A stretch of 64,000 nt of DNA. Source: Verrucomicrobiaceae bacterium UBA7681. Lineage in GTDB: Bacteria > Verrucomicrobiota > Verrucomicrobiia > Verrucomicrobiales > Verrucomicrobiaceae. The notes beneath the pieces are model-generated. The model made no database searches. It worked only from the letters and a program-made list of their open reading frames with translations, and had not been told where the DNA came from. The stretch is from NCBI GenBank assembly GCA_002482965.1, contig DLGZ01000041.1:1-64000 (forward strand). The letters run 5' to 3'. Shown in pieces: positions 52,285 to 60,494 of this stretch; position 1 is the stretch's first letter; every line of letters starts with the position of its first letter. A program made the translations under genes and the position numbers.

Positions 52285-54801
52285 TCACAGCTCAATCTTC
52301 ATCGGCGGCGGCGGGGCGAGCTTGAGCTTGGGCCCTTCCTCATCGGGGGTATCCACTGCATCCACGGGAATGGCCTTGCGGATCGGTGTGCCATCATCAT
52401 TGACGGGGCTGGCGCGGGGGACTGCCATTTCGGAATTGTAGGGGTCTTCACCGATGACGGTAAGCGCCTTCATGCGCACAGGGTCGATGTGAACCCAGCG
52501 GTTGGACGAAGCAATGAGAGGGGCCGCGCCAAAACCGCTGGCCGGGTTTTGATAGCCGAACTGCTTGATCTCTACCGGCAGCCCTTCGCCAGTGTGCAGA
52601 TTGCAGAAGCCCTCCAGCGGCGTGCCTGGGCGCAAGTATTCAAAATAGGTGGCGCGCACGGATTTTTCGCGGCCATCAGGCCCCTTGATCTTCTCGTAGC
52701 AGTAGTCGGTCGCACGCATGCCGCTGCGCTGACACATTTCCACCCGCTCCGCCGTTTGCGGCGGCTCGACTTCCTGCGGAACGTACCGTGTGGCGCTGGC
52801 ATTGACCATGTCCACCCACACAGGCAGAACGATACGGTTAGAAAAGGCCCCGGGATAGATGGTCTTCTGCTTGTCAAAGCCAGCCCAAACCCCGCATGTA
52901 ACGCCAGAGGTGTAACCCAGGAACCAGAGGTCCTTGAATTCGTAGTGCGTGCCGGTTTTACCCCCGGCCTGAAACTCGCCGAGCTTGTAATCACTCACCG
53001 CAGGACTGCCAGTGCCGCGATGCAGCGCATCAACAAGGCAAGTGTGCGTCTGATACGCGGCAATGGGGTCCATGCTCTGCACGCTGCGCAATGCCGCCTC
53101 GGAGATTTGAAACACCGCCTTGTCGTTGTTGTCCGTGATGCGCTGGATGAGGTTCAGCTTCTGCGGGCGGGTGCCCAGGGTGGGAAAATTGGAATAAGCC
53201 AGACACATCTCGCTCAGGCGCACCTCGCTGGCACCGAGGAATGTGGAGGGGTAGTCGCGCAGTTCGGAGGTGACGCCAGCCTTCTGCGCCACCTGTTTGA
53301 CCATGGGCACTCCCACGCGCTCTCCCAGACGTACGGTGGCGGAGTTTCGGCCCTGAACGAGAGCCTCACGCGAACTCATCGGTGCCTGCGTCCATTTGGG
53401 GTTGTCCACTTCCGCACCCCATTCCCCCAGAATGCCCGTCAGCCCCCCGATCATCACGCGGCGGTTGTCCAGCGGCGCATCATCCACCTTGGTGCCAGGA
53501 TAAAGTCCGGGACTGCTGAACGCAGCCGCATACACCAGCGGCGTGAAGGCGGTGCCTGCAGGACGCACGCCATCCGTGGCGCGGTTGAACTGGCTGTCAC
53601 CAAAATCACGCCCTCCGACCATCGCCAGAATGCTGCCATCCTTGTTGTCGATCATCATGGCAGCAGCCTGCAAATACTCCGGCAGCGGCTTGGGCGTGGC
53701 GGGATCAATTTCACCACGCTTCAAACGTGCACGATAGTCGGTCAAAATGGCGCGAAATTGCGCGAAGGTCTGGTGCTCGTAGCCCGGGTGCTTTTCCACC
53801 TCGGCCATGCGTTTGCTGACCGCCTCCTCAGTGGCTTTTTGCAGATCCTGGTCAATGCTGGTGTAGATCCGGAACCCGCCGATGGATGCCCGCTCCTCAC
53901 CCACCAGATCCACCACCTCTCGCCGCACGGCGTCAAAGACATAGCTCAGACGCGGGTCGGTGCTCTGCGGCGCAGTAATGAGCGGCCTTTTCTTGAGCTT
54001 TGCGGCTTCCTCCTTCGTCAGCGTGCCTTCGATGGACATGCGTTCGAGCACGTAGTTGCGCTCCTTCATGGCACGCTGGGGGTGCTTGATCGGCTGGATG
54101 TTGTTCGGGCTCTTGATCAGTCCAATGATCGTCGCCGACTCCTCAATGCTCAGCTCTTTGACATCCTTGCCAAAGTAGCCTCGCGCCGCCGCCTGCACTC
54201 CGTAAAAATTCACCCCGAAGAAGATCCGGTTCAGGTAGAGCTCGAGGATCTCCGCCTTCGAGAAATGTTTCTCAATGCGCTGGGCGATGAAAGCCTCTAA
54301 AATCTTGCGCTTGTAGCTGCGCTCCAGGAGCTTGAACGTCTGCCTTGCGAGCTGCTGCGTGACCGTGCTCGCCCCCTGCGTGACCTCCCGGGCCACGATG
54401 TTTTCCTTAACCGCACGGAGAAGGCCGATGTAATCCACCCCGTCGTGCTTGAAGAACCGTGAATCTTCCTGCGCCACCAGCGCATCGATGAAATGCTGCG
54501 GCACATCAGTGATCGGCACCGGGGTGCGGTTCAGCACGTAGAGGCGGGCCATTTCATCACCATCACGGTCAAAAATAATGCTCGCCGACTCAAGCTTCTT
54601 GAGTTCCTCGAGGTCAAACTTCTCAGCATCCCGCCGCAGCGGTGCCACGACCACACTGTAAACGCCAAACGCTGACACAACGCAGAGCAGAGCAAAGGCC
54701 ACCAGCGCACTGAACCAGCCACGGCGGTAGAACGGCAGTTTCAGGCCTGCTTCGCCACGCCAGTTGCGTACAGGTTTGGGATCGGGATCATCACGGAACA
54801 T
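52285..54801 (-). CDS. Class A penicillin-binding protein with degenerate transpeptidase site
   Basis: 838 residues. One N-terminal membrane helix (about 30-52) leads to a GT51 glycosyltransferase: E112 in VAQEDSRFFKHDGVD and QGASTVTQQLARQTFKL, so lipid II polymerisation should work. In the transpeptidase, the expected G-S-x-x-K is G-T417-A-F-T420 (RPAGTAFTPLVY), so Ser and Lys are both replaced by Thr, and SxN is G484-R-N486 (VQGRNSATVRL). K615-T-G is intact (GGKTGTHYEF). DD-transpeptidase activity is therefore doubtful while glycosyltransferase activity is likely. A C-terminal proline-rich tail ends the protein. It is monocistronic and divergent from the MidA-type gene. Confidence 0.85.
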   Translation of the reverse strand: MFRDDPDPKPVRNWRGEAGLKLPFYRRGWFSALVAFALLCVVSAFGVYSVVVAPLRRDAEKFDLEELKKLESASIIFDRDGDEMARLYVLNRTPVPITDVPQHFIDALVAQEDSRFFKHDGVDYIGLLRAVKENIVAREVTQGASTVTQQLARQTFKLLERSYKRKILEAFIAQRIEKHFSKAEILELYLNRIFFGVNFYGVQAAARGYFGKDVKELSIEESATIIGLIKSPNNIQPIKHPQRAMKERNYVLERMSIEGTLTKEEAAKLKKRPLITAPQSTDPRLSYVFDAVRREVVDLVGEERASIGGFRIYTSIDQDLQKATEEAVSKRMAEVEKHPGYEHQTFAQFRAILTDYRARLKRGEIDPATPKPLPEYLQAAAMMIDNKDGSILAMVGGRDFGDSQFNRATDGVRPAGTAFTPLVYAAAFSSPGLYPGTKVDDAPLDNRRVMIGGLTGILGEWGAEVDNPKWTQAPMSSREALVQGRNSATVRLGERVGVPMVKQVAQKAGVTSELRDYPSTFLGASEVRLSEMCLAYSNFPTLGTRPQKLNLIQRITDNNDKAVFQISEAALRSVQSMDPIAAYQTHTCLVDALHRGTGSPAVSDYKLGEFQAGGKTGTHYEFKDLWFLGYTSGVTCGVWAGFDKQKTIYPGAFSNRIVLPVWVDMVNASATRYVPQEVEPPQTAERVEMCQRSGMRATDYCYEKIKGPDGREKSVRATYFEYLRPGTPLEGFCNLHTGEGLPVEIKQFGYQNPASGFGAAPLIASSNRWVHIDPVRMKALTVIGEDPYNSEMAVPRASPVNDDGTPIRKAIPVDAVDTPDEEGPKLKLAPPPPMKIEL

Positions 54802-54873
54802 GGATTCGAAGAAAGTAGGGTGGTAAAACTACCCGCCCTTCACAATCTGCGCCAGTTCTTTCCCGTGCATCAC

Positions 54874-55938
54874 ATGTCTTCTCTGCCCCAGCTTCTCCGC
54901 GAAAAACTCGCCGCCACCCCGTCCGGCCGGCTCCCCTTCGCACAGATCATGGAACTGGCCCTTTATCATCCTGAGCATGGTTATTATGGCGCGGGCCCAC
55001 GCAAAATCGGCCGACAGGGCGACTTTTTCACCAGCGTGAGCGTCGGCCCCTTGTTTGGAAAGCTCCTGGCCATGTACGCTTTGCAGGAATGGCAGGCGCT
55101 GGGCGAGCCGGAAAATTTCACCCTAATCGAACAAGGCGCGCACGACGGGCAGCTCGCAGAGGATATTTTGACTGCCCTCGATGGCAAACCACTGCGCTAC
55201 CTCATCGTGGAGCCAAACCCGAAGTATCGTGCAGCTCAATTCCAGCGCCTCGGTGACCGGGTTGCATGGGTTGAAAGCCTCGCCGCCCTCAAAACCGGCC
55301 CCAAACACGGTTTTTTCCTCTGCAACGAACTGCCGGATGCCTTCCCCGTGCATCTCGTACGCTGGAACGGTGAACGCTGGGAGGAATTGTTCGTCGAAGC
55401 CGACGGCACCGAGAATTTCCGCTTCATACCCGGCGATTCCTCATGTGAAGAACTAGATGCAGAGGTCCAACACCTCCCTCACGATCTCGAAACCGGCCAC
55501 ACCCTCGAAATCAACCTCGCCATGCTCACATGGATTCGCGCCCTGGCTCAGGCGGCATTTCACGGAGCCATCTTCATCGCCGACTACGGTCTCGATGCGG
55601 ACGAATTCCACGCCGACTCCCGCGCCGATGGCACCATCCGCCGCTACCGGCAGCACCAGATGGACGGCCAAGTGCTCGCAGACCTCGGCGAATGTGACCT
55701 GACCACGCACATTAATTTCACGCGGCTGATCGATGAAGCCGCGCGCCATGGACTCGCCCAGCGCGAATATGACCTGCAAGGCCGTCTTCTGGGCCGCATG
55801 GCGATGGCATGGATTCAAAGCCTCGAAGGCAGTCCACCAGACGCCTCCACCATGCGCCAGTTCAATTCACTGACCCACCCCGCGCTGATGGGCAGATCGT
55901 TCCGTTGTTTGCTTTTAGAGAAACCACCTCATCTCTGA
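54874..55938 (+). CDS. MidA/NDUFAF7-like SAM-dependent methyltransferase
   Basis: 354 residues; start at 54874. YHPEHGYYGAGPRKIGRQGDFFTSVSVGPLFG is the hallmark opening of the MidA family, followed by TLIEQGAHDGQLAEDIL (glycine-poor SAM motif I, as in MidA) and GFFLCNELPDAFPVHLV. FIADYGLDADEFH is another conserved block. Mitochondrial NDUFAF7 methylates an arginine of complex I; the role of bacterial homologues is not settled. It lies 6 bases before a TIGR01777 epimerase gene and is divergent from the PBP gene. Confidence 0.88.
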   Translation: MSSLPQLLREKLAATPSGRLPFAQIMELALYHPEHGYYGAGPRKIGRQGDFFTSVSVGPLFGKLLAMYALQEWQALGEPENFTLIEQGAHDGQLAEDILTALDGKPLRYLIVEPNPKYRAAQFQRLGDRVAWVESLAALKTGPKHGFFLCNELPDAFPVHLVRWNGERWEELFVEADGTENFRFIPGDSSCEELDAEVQHLPHDLETGHTLEINLAMLTWIRALAQAAFHGAIFIADYGLDADEFHADSRADGTIRRYRQHQMDGQVLADLGECDLTTHINFTRLIDEAARHGLAQREYDLQGRLLGRMAMAWIQSLEGSPPDASTMRQFNSLTHPALMGRSFRCLLLEKPPHL

Positions 55939-55944
55939 GGCGTT

Positions 55945-56850
55945 ATGAAGGGTATGCGCATCGGTATCACAGGAGCCACAGGCTTCATCGGCAGTCATTT
56001 GGCATCACTAGCTCATGAACAGGGGCATGCAGTGGTCGCCTATTCTCGTGGCAGACGTGCGGTGCCCGTGGCGGATGAACATCTGCAACAACCCAAAAAG
56101 TCCCCCCAAGAGCTGCCGGAGACACCCTTGGATGCCCTGGTGCACCTGTCGGGGGAGTCCCTCATGGGCCTGTGGACACCTGAAAAGCGCGACCTCATCT
56201 GGAAAAGCCGCGTGGATTTCACCGAGGCCATGGTGGCGCATCTAGGAACATGGAAACCTGAAAACCGCCCCAAGGTGCTGGTCTGCGCCTCCGGAGCCGG
56301 ATTTTATGGCAACAGCGGTGCCTCTGCCGTGGACGAAAGTTCACCGCGCGGCGAAGGCTTTCTCGCAGACGTCTGCGCAGGCTGGGAAAAGGCGGCCCAC
56401 CGCGCGGAGGCCCTCGGCATGCGCGTCATCACTCTCCGCACGGGCATGGTGCTGGGCCGCGATGGCGGCGCGTTCCCCCTGCTGCGGCGGGTGTTTGCCT
56501 GCGGCCTCGGCGGCAGGCTGGGCTCAGGCCAGCAATGGATGTCCTGGATCCACATTGAAGATGCGGTGAAGATGATCCTCAAGGCAATCACCACCGAAAC
56601 CCTGCGCGGCCCCGTGAATCTCTGCGCCCCAGAGGCGGTGACCAATGCGGAGTTCACCCAAAAGCTCGCTGCGGCTCTTCATCGCCCCGCCTTCTTTCAT
56701 GCGCCGGCTTTCGCCCTCAAACTGCTTCTGCGCGGAATGGCAGACGAAATGCTCCTCAGCGGGCAACGAGCACATCCTCGCGTCGCCACCGAGTCGGGCT
56801 ACCGTTTTACCTATCCAGACCTTTCCAGCACCTTCAAAGCGCTCATCTGA
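55945..56850 (+). CDS. TIGR01777-family NAD(P)-dependent epimerase-like protein
   Basis: 301 residues. The NAD-binding Rossmann start GITGATGFIGSHLASLAHEQGH is followed by the family-typical WTPEKRDLIWKSRV, the FYGNSG block (YG replacing the YxxxK position in this family) and WIHIEDAVKMI. These mark the SulA/YfcH epimerase-like group, whose natural reaction is not known. ATG at 55945 is used; 55954 is also possible. It follows the MidA-type gene by 6 bases, so the two are co-transcribed. Confidence 0.86.
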   Translation: MKGMRIGITGATGFIGSHLASLAHEQGHAVVAYSRGRRAVPVADEHLQQPKKSPQELPETPLDALVHLSGESLMGLWTPEKRDLIWKSRVDFTEAMVAHLGTWKPENRPKVLVCASGAGFYGNSGASAVDESSPRGEGFLADVCAGWEKAAHRAEALGMRVITLRTGMVLGRDGGAFPLLRRVFACGLGGRLGSGQQWMSWIHIEDAVKMILKAITTETLRGPVNLCAPEAVTNAEFTQKLAAALHRPAFFHAPAFALKLLLRGMADEMLLSGQRAHPRVATESGYRFTYPDLSSTFKALI

Positions 56851-56868
56851 ACGGGGAGTTTACAGGGG

Positions 56869-56912
56869 TTGACAACAACCGTAAACAATCGTCAACCACC
56901 TCAGACAACCGT
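56869..56912 (+). promoter_or_regulatory. -35-like element with helically phased ACAAYCGT repeats
   Basis: A perfect TTGACA (56869-56874) is followed by ACAAYCGT copies at 56875-56882, 56885-56892 and 56905-56912; their starts differ by 10 and 20 bases, i.e. whole helical turns. GTTGAC (56868-56873) and GTCAAC (56891-56896) form an inverted repeat. No good -10 box at 16-18 bases is seen. It ends 11 bases before the HAD gene start and probably binds a regulator. Confidence 0.4.
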
Positions 56913-56923
56913 CCTCTCCAGTC

Positions 56924-57802
56924 ATGGCATCCCAGCAGACCACCATCGGCATCATTTACGACTACGACCAGACGCTCAGTCCCACGTACATGCAGGATGA
57001 GACTCTCTTCCCACACTTCGGCATCAATCCGGAGCAGTTCTGGAAGCGCAGCCGTGAACTCGTGAACCAGGAAGGCTACGACGGTGAACTGGCCTACCTG
57101 AAGTGCATGCTGGACTACCTCGACATGGACCGGCCAACGAACGAGGACTTGGAAAAACTCGGCTCAAAGCTGAATTTCTTCAAAGGCGTGCCGGAGCTTT
57201 TCAACGAACTGAACAATGTGCTGAACGACCAGCACCGTCTGCTCGGTGTGAAAGTAGAGCATTACATCATCTCCAGCGGCCTGAAGGCCCTGCTGGACGG
57301 CTCGGCACTGGCTCCGTTTGTCCGGCGCATTTTCGGCTGTGAGTTCGGCGAGGACAAAAACGGTCGCATCACCTTTCCCAAACGCGTCATCAGCCACACC
57401 ACGAAGACGCAGTACATCTTCCGCATCAACAAAGGCATGCTGGAACCCCACGAAGACGTGAACGATCACATGGCCCCGGAACTGCGACCGATCCCCTTCC
57501 AGCACATGATCTATGTGGGCGACGGCCCGACGGACGTTCCCTGCTTCACCCTGATGAAACGCTACGGCGGCCATGCAGTGGCAGTTTACAATCCTGACGA
57601 AGCAAGCCGCAGCAGCTTCCGCAAATGCTACCAGCTCAACGGCCTGTCAGACCGCGTGAAACACATCGCCCCCGCCGATTACCGCCCCGGCAGCCATCTC
57701 CGGCTGCTGCTGGAGGAAATGGTGACGGACATCGCCGACGGCATCGTGCGCAAAAAGCGCCAGGAAATCGAGGAAGGCACGGTCTCAGCACCGCATTTTT
57801 AG
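56924..57802 (+). CDS. HAD-superfamily phosphatase
   Basis: 292 residues. Motif I is D-Y-D-Q-T-L in IIYDYDQTLSPTY (nucleophile and acid/base Asp), motif II is the Ser in YIISSGLKALL, and motif IV is MIYVGDGPTDVPCFTLMK. A helical cap (about 35-80) and a C-terminal extension ending GTVSAPHF complete it. It is a cytosolic phosphohydrolase whose substrate is not evident, of the phosphoserine-phosphatase-like type. Its TAG stop overlaps the TAA stop of the convergent epimerase gene by three bases. Confidence 0.87.
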   Translation: MASQQTTIGIIYDYDQTLSPTYMQDETLFPHFGINPEQFWKRSRELVNQEGYDGELAYLKCMLDYLDMDRPTNEDLEKLGSKLNFFKGVPELFNELNNVLNDQHRLLGVKVEHYIISSGLKALLDGSALAPFVRRIFGCEFGEDKNGRITFPKRVISHTTKTQYIFRINKGMLEPHEDVNDHMAPELRPIPFQHMIYVGDGPTDVPCFTLMKRYGGHAVAVYNPDEASRSSFRKCYQLNGLSDRVKHIAPADYRPGSHLRLLLEEMVTDIADGIVRKKRQEIEEGTVSAPHF

Positions 57803-58770
57803 CACACGGCAATTCCCCGCGCCCGCATGTCGCGGAACCATTCCACATAGGCCGGCACCCCCTGCTCAATGGTGGTGGTGGGTTTGAAGCCAATAAGAGC
57901 CTTCGCCTTGCTCACATCCGCAGAAGTCAGCGGCACATCTCCCGGCTGCTCGGGCAGTTGATTGATGATCGCCTTCTTACCAACCGCCTGCTCAATAGTG
58001 CCGATGAGGTCATTAAGAGTAACCGTCTGGGAACCACCAAGGTTGATGATGTCGCAAATAGGACCACTGCGGTAGTTCAGCGCACCGACGATGCCATCGA
58101 CGATGTCGTGGACGAAGGTGTAGTCGCGGGCGGTGCTGCCATCCCCATATTTGTCGATCGGCTTGCCGTCCTCAATGAGACGGGAGAATTTGGAAATGGC
58201 CAGGTCAGGGCGCTGGCGCGGGCCATAAACCGTGAAAAAGCGCAGGGCGACGGTCTTCATGCCGTAAAGATGGCTGTAATTGGAGCACATCTGCTCCCCT
58301 GCCATCTTGGTCATGGCGTAGGGACTGATGGTTTGCAAAATCGGGTCGGCCTCGGCAAACGGCACTTTTTTGTTCACGCCATACACCGAAGAACTGCTGG
58401 CGAAGACAAAGTGCTTCACCCCCGTGCGGCGGGCGGCCTCAAGAAGGTGGAAGGTGCCTTTGATGTTGGTATCAATATACAACTCGGGCTGCTCAATGGA
58501 GGGGCGCACCCCGGCACGGGCGGCAAGATGGATAACTGCGTCAAAACGACCCACCTCAAAGGTCTCAGCGACGAACTTCGGATCAGAGATGTCCCCCTCA
58601 CAAACGTTCACCTTCGAACCGAATGCCCGGAGATTCTCACGCTTGATCGTAGGATTGTAGTAGTCGTTGAAGCTGTCGATGATTGTGATCTGCCCTGCGT
58701 CCTCACGAATGAGTCGCTCAACGGTGTGGGAGCCGATGAAGCCAGCTCCGCCTGTGACAAGAATTTTCAT
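57799..58770 (-). CDS. NAD-dependent sugar-nucleotide epimerase (UDP-glucuronate 4-epimerase-like)
   Basis: 323 residues; start at 58770 (MKILVTGGAGFIGSHTVERLI). Extended SDR motifs are GGAGFIGS (NAD), HLAARAGVRPSIEQP, the Ser in FASSSSVYG, and catalytic Y-x-x-x-K in SPYAMTKMAGE. ALRFFTVYGPRQRPDL and the ARDYTFVHDIV block are typical of nucleotide-sugar 4-epimerases, and GVRPSIEQP is especially like UDP-glucuronate/galacturonate epimerases. It supplies a sugar for surface polysaccharide. The gene stands alone on the minus strand, with a divergent proline-rich gene upstream. Confidence 0.9.
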   Translation of the reverse strand: MKILVTGGAGFIGSHTVERLIREDAGQITIIDSFNDYYNPTIKRENLRAFGSKVNVCEGDISDPKFVAETFEVGRFDAVIHLAARAGVRPSIEQPELYIDTNIKGTFHLLEAARRTGVKHFVFASSSSVYGVNKKVPFAEADPILQTISPYAMTKMAGEQMCSNYSHLYGMKTVALRFFTVYGPRQRPDLAISKFSRLIEDGKPIDKYGDGSTARDYTFVHDIVDGIVGALNYRSGPICDIINLGGSQTVTLNDLIGTIEQAVGKKAIINQLPEQPGDVPLTSADVSKAKALIGFKPTTTIEQGVPAYVEWFRDMRARGIAVC

Positions 58771-58864
58771 GCTAAAAAAAGCCTGGGAGGACGTGGTTGC
58801 CGACAGCCAGGCGCTCAACTAACGAACATTGACCCGACAATTGCAAGGCATCAGGAGAAAGGGA

Positions 58865-58894
58865 TTGACGCAAGGGGGCGAAATTCGCTAAATA
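58865..58894 (+). promoter_or_regulatory. Possible sigma-70-type promoter of the proline-rich gene
   Basis: TTGACG (58865-58870) and TAAATA (58889-58894) are separated by 18 bases, with the transcription start expected about 30-35 bases before the ATG at 58936. The -35 is near consensus; the -10 matches weakly. Confidence 0.4.
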
Positions 58895-58935
58895 TGGGGA
58901 ATTCTCTGAATCATCCATTTTTCCGTCCCTGAACC

Positions 58936-59967
58936 ATGAGCGAACCCGAAAACACGCAACCGCCAACACCACCCTCAAGCTCGACGCCAAAGACGGCCGC
59001 CGTCCCGCTGAAGAAAGAGACGGTGCGTATCACCCTGCGTGGGCGTCCGGGTGCAGGCGTCACCCAGCCGCGTGAGTCCACCTCTCCCGTTTCCCCTGCG
59101 ACAGGCGGCATTCCCGCCTCTTTCAACACGACCTCCGTGGTTCCCATGGTGTCGAAAAAATCCACGGCTCCGATTCAGCTCCCTTCCGCCCCGCTGCCAC
59201 CGCCTGCGCCAAAATCCAGCACCGCTCCGGTGAAGCTGCCTGCGCCGCCGATGTCGCCGCCTTCCAGGAAGACCACCTCGGCCATTCCAGTGGTCTCGTC
59301 ACCGCCACCAGCCGCACCTGCCCCTTCTGGCGCAATGCCCCCACCGGTTGCTCGTCCAATGGGACCGCCCACAGCGCCAAGGCCCCCAGGCGCCCCAATG
59401 GCACCGATGGCCCCCCGCCCTTCCTCCCCTCCTATGGCAGGCCTGCCGGCTGCAACCCGCCCGCTCGCCCAAAATCCAGCAGCTCCGGCTCCGCGTACCG
59501 AAACAGGCGCGCCCACCGTTCCTCTGCAAAAGCCAACCGCAGGTCCTCGCCCCCCTTCAGCACCTGGCACCGGCACCGGCCCCATGGTGGGTGGTGGAGT
59601 CGGCGCAGCAAGCCCTCTCCCGAAAGCAACCGTCAAGCTGCAGCCCACGCAGGCCATGCAGCGCCCGTCCATCTCCGCTCCTCCCAGCGCCCCCGTCAAG
59701 CGCAGTGCCGCTGCTGATGCGGAGCAGTTCTATGAAGAAAAGGATCCAGAGGCAGGTTTGGTCCCGCTGTCCGTGATCTGCTTTGTGCTTTCCGCCGTTT
59801 TGATGGTGGTCCAGATGTTTGGGGCAGATGCTGTCAAACACAGTGATCCCAATACTGAATCAGCCATCATGGTGCCAGAAAAGGGCAAACAGGAATGGGA
59901 AACCGTCTCCGCTTCTGGCACTTGGTCCAACGAGAAGTTCAAAAGTCAGTTGCTGCCGATTCCTTGA
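58936..59967 (+). CDS. Proline-rich single-pass membrane protein (hypothetical)
   Basis: 343 residues. Residues 1-260 are low-complexity, dominated by Pro, Ala, Ser and Thr with scattered basic residues (e.g. KSSTAPVKLPAPPMSPP, RPPGAPMAPMAPRP). One membrane helix follows at about 285-305 (LVPLSVICFVLSAVLMVVQMFG), then a short domain of about 35 residues (EWETVSASGTWSNEKFKSQLLPIP). With no signal peptide, the long proline-rich part is probably cytosolic and the short end is outside. The family is unknown to me; similar architectures are found in Verrucomicrobia. Function is not known. Confidence 0.75.
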   Translation: MSEPENTQPPTPPSSSTPKTAAVPLKKETVRITLRGRPGAGVTQPRESTSPVSPATGGIPASFNTTSVVPMVSKKSTAPIQLPSAPLPPPAPKSSTAPVKLPAPPMSPPSRKTTSAIPVVSSPPPAAPAPSGAMPPPVARPMGPPTAPRPPGAPMAPMAPRPSSPPMAGLPAATRPLAQNPAAPAPRTETGAPTVPLQKPTAGPRPPSAPGTGTGPMVGGGVGAASPLPKATVKLQPTQAMQRPSISAPPSAPVKRSAAADAEQFYEEKDPEAGLVPLSVICFVLSAVLMVVQMFGADAVKHSDPNTESAIMVPEKGKQEWETVSASGTWSNEKFKSQLLPIP

Positions 59968-60006
59968 AGCCATTGACGTATATTCTCAATCTCACTCTAT
60001 CATCTC

Positions 60007-60090
60007 ATGCCTCTTGCCTGGTTAGTTTTCATCCTCGCTGTTGCCACCTTGGCTCTCAATTTCCTCGCCCGCAGCGGCGGCGGCATGTGA
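60007..60090 (+). CDS. Possible 27-residue membrane peptide
   Basis: ATG at 60007 opens a 27-codon frame, MPLAWLVFILAVATLALNFL plus ARSGGGM, ended by TGA. It has one continuous hydrophobic helix and a short positive, glycine-rich tail, which is the usual look of a bacterial membrane miniprotein. It starts 39 bases after the proline-rich membrane protein gene on the same strand, so co-transcription is possible. There is no strong Shine-Dalgarno site, and a 27-codon frame can arise by chance. Confidence 0.35.
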   Translation: MPLAWLVFILAVATLALNFLARSGGGM

Positions 60091-60494
60091 GTCTCTGACC
60101 TTTTTCTAAAGGCAGTCGTTTCCATCGCTCCTCCCTTCTCAGAGGGGAGGACGGTACTGGCTTTCAAAAACTGGGCTGATGCCTCAGTTAAGTCCGTGCT
60201 TAAAAGCTTGCGAGCGATCCAAATCCAAGGCGCAGGGGTCTCCTCACCCCATGCTCTACGGCATTTTGATGAATGACAAATTCAGCAAGCTCACAGTCCC
60301 AAGAGGACAGGCAGCACAGCCAACTTCCAACGCCGCTTGGTTTTCAAACACGCCCTAGGGATCGAAGTGCGTTCGCATGGACACATCCGTCATTCGGATG
60401 AAACCACCACTGCCTGAAGCCCACCCCTGAAAGGATGAAGGTGCGCCTTTCCGCCCGGATTCTCCAGGTTCTCAGCTCAAAAGCCGGAAGAGCC
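60091..60494. other. Intergenic region between miniprotein frame and lptD, with one stable hairpin
   Basis: About 400 bases without a credible gene. A 10-bp hairpin TCCTCCCTTC / GAGGGGAGGA (60129-60138 / 60142-60151, one G-T pair, TCA loop) lies downstream of the plus-strand genes; it lacks a T-run but may end their transcript. A smaller stem CATCCG / CGGATG (60384-60389 / 60395-60400) lies past the lptD stop. No tRNA or known RNA was seen. Confidence 0.4.

Noticed and set aside
52489..54300. Plus-strand frame of 603 codons within the PBP gene
   Set aside because: It is antisense to an identified class A PBP and has no recognisable domain.
60129..60151. Rho-independent terminator after the proline-rich gene
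   Set aside because: The stem is strong but no T-run follows on either strand, so it is listed only as a hairpin.
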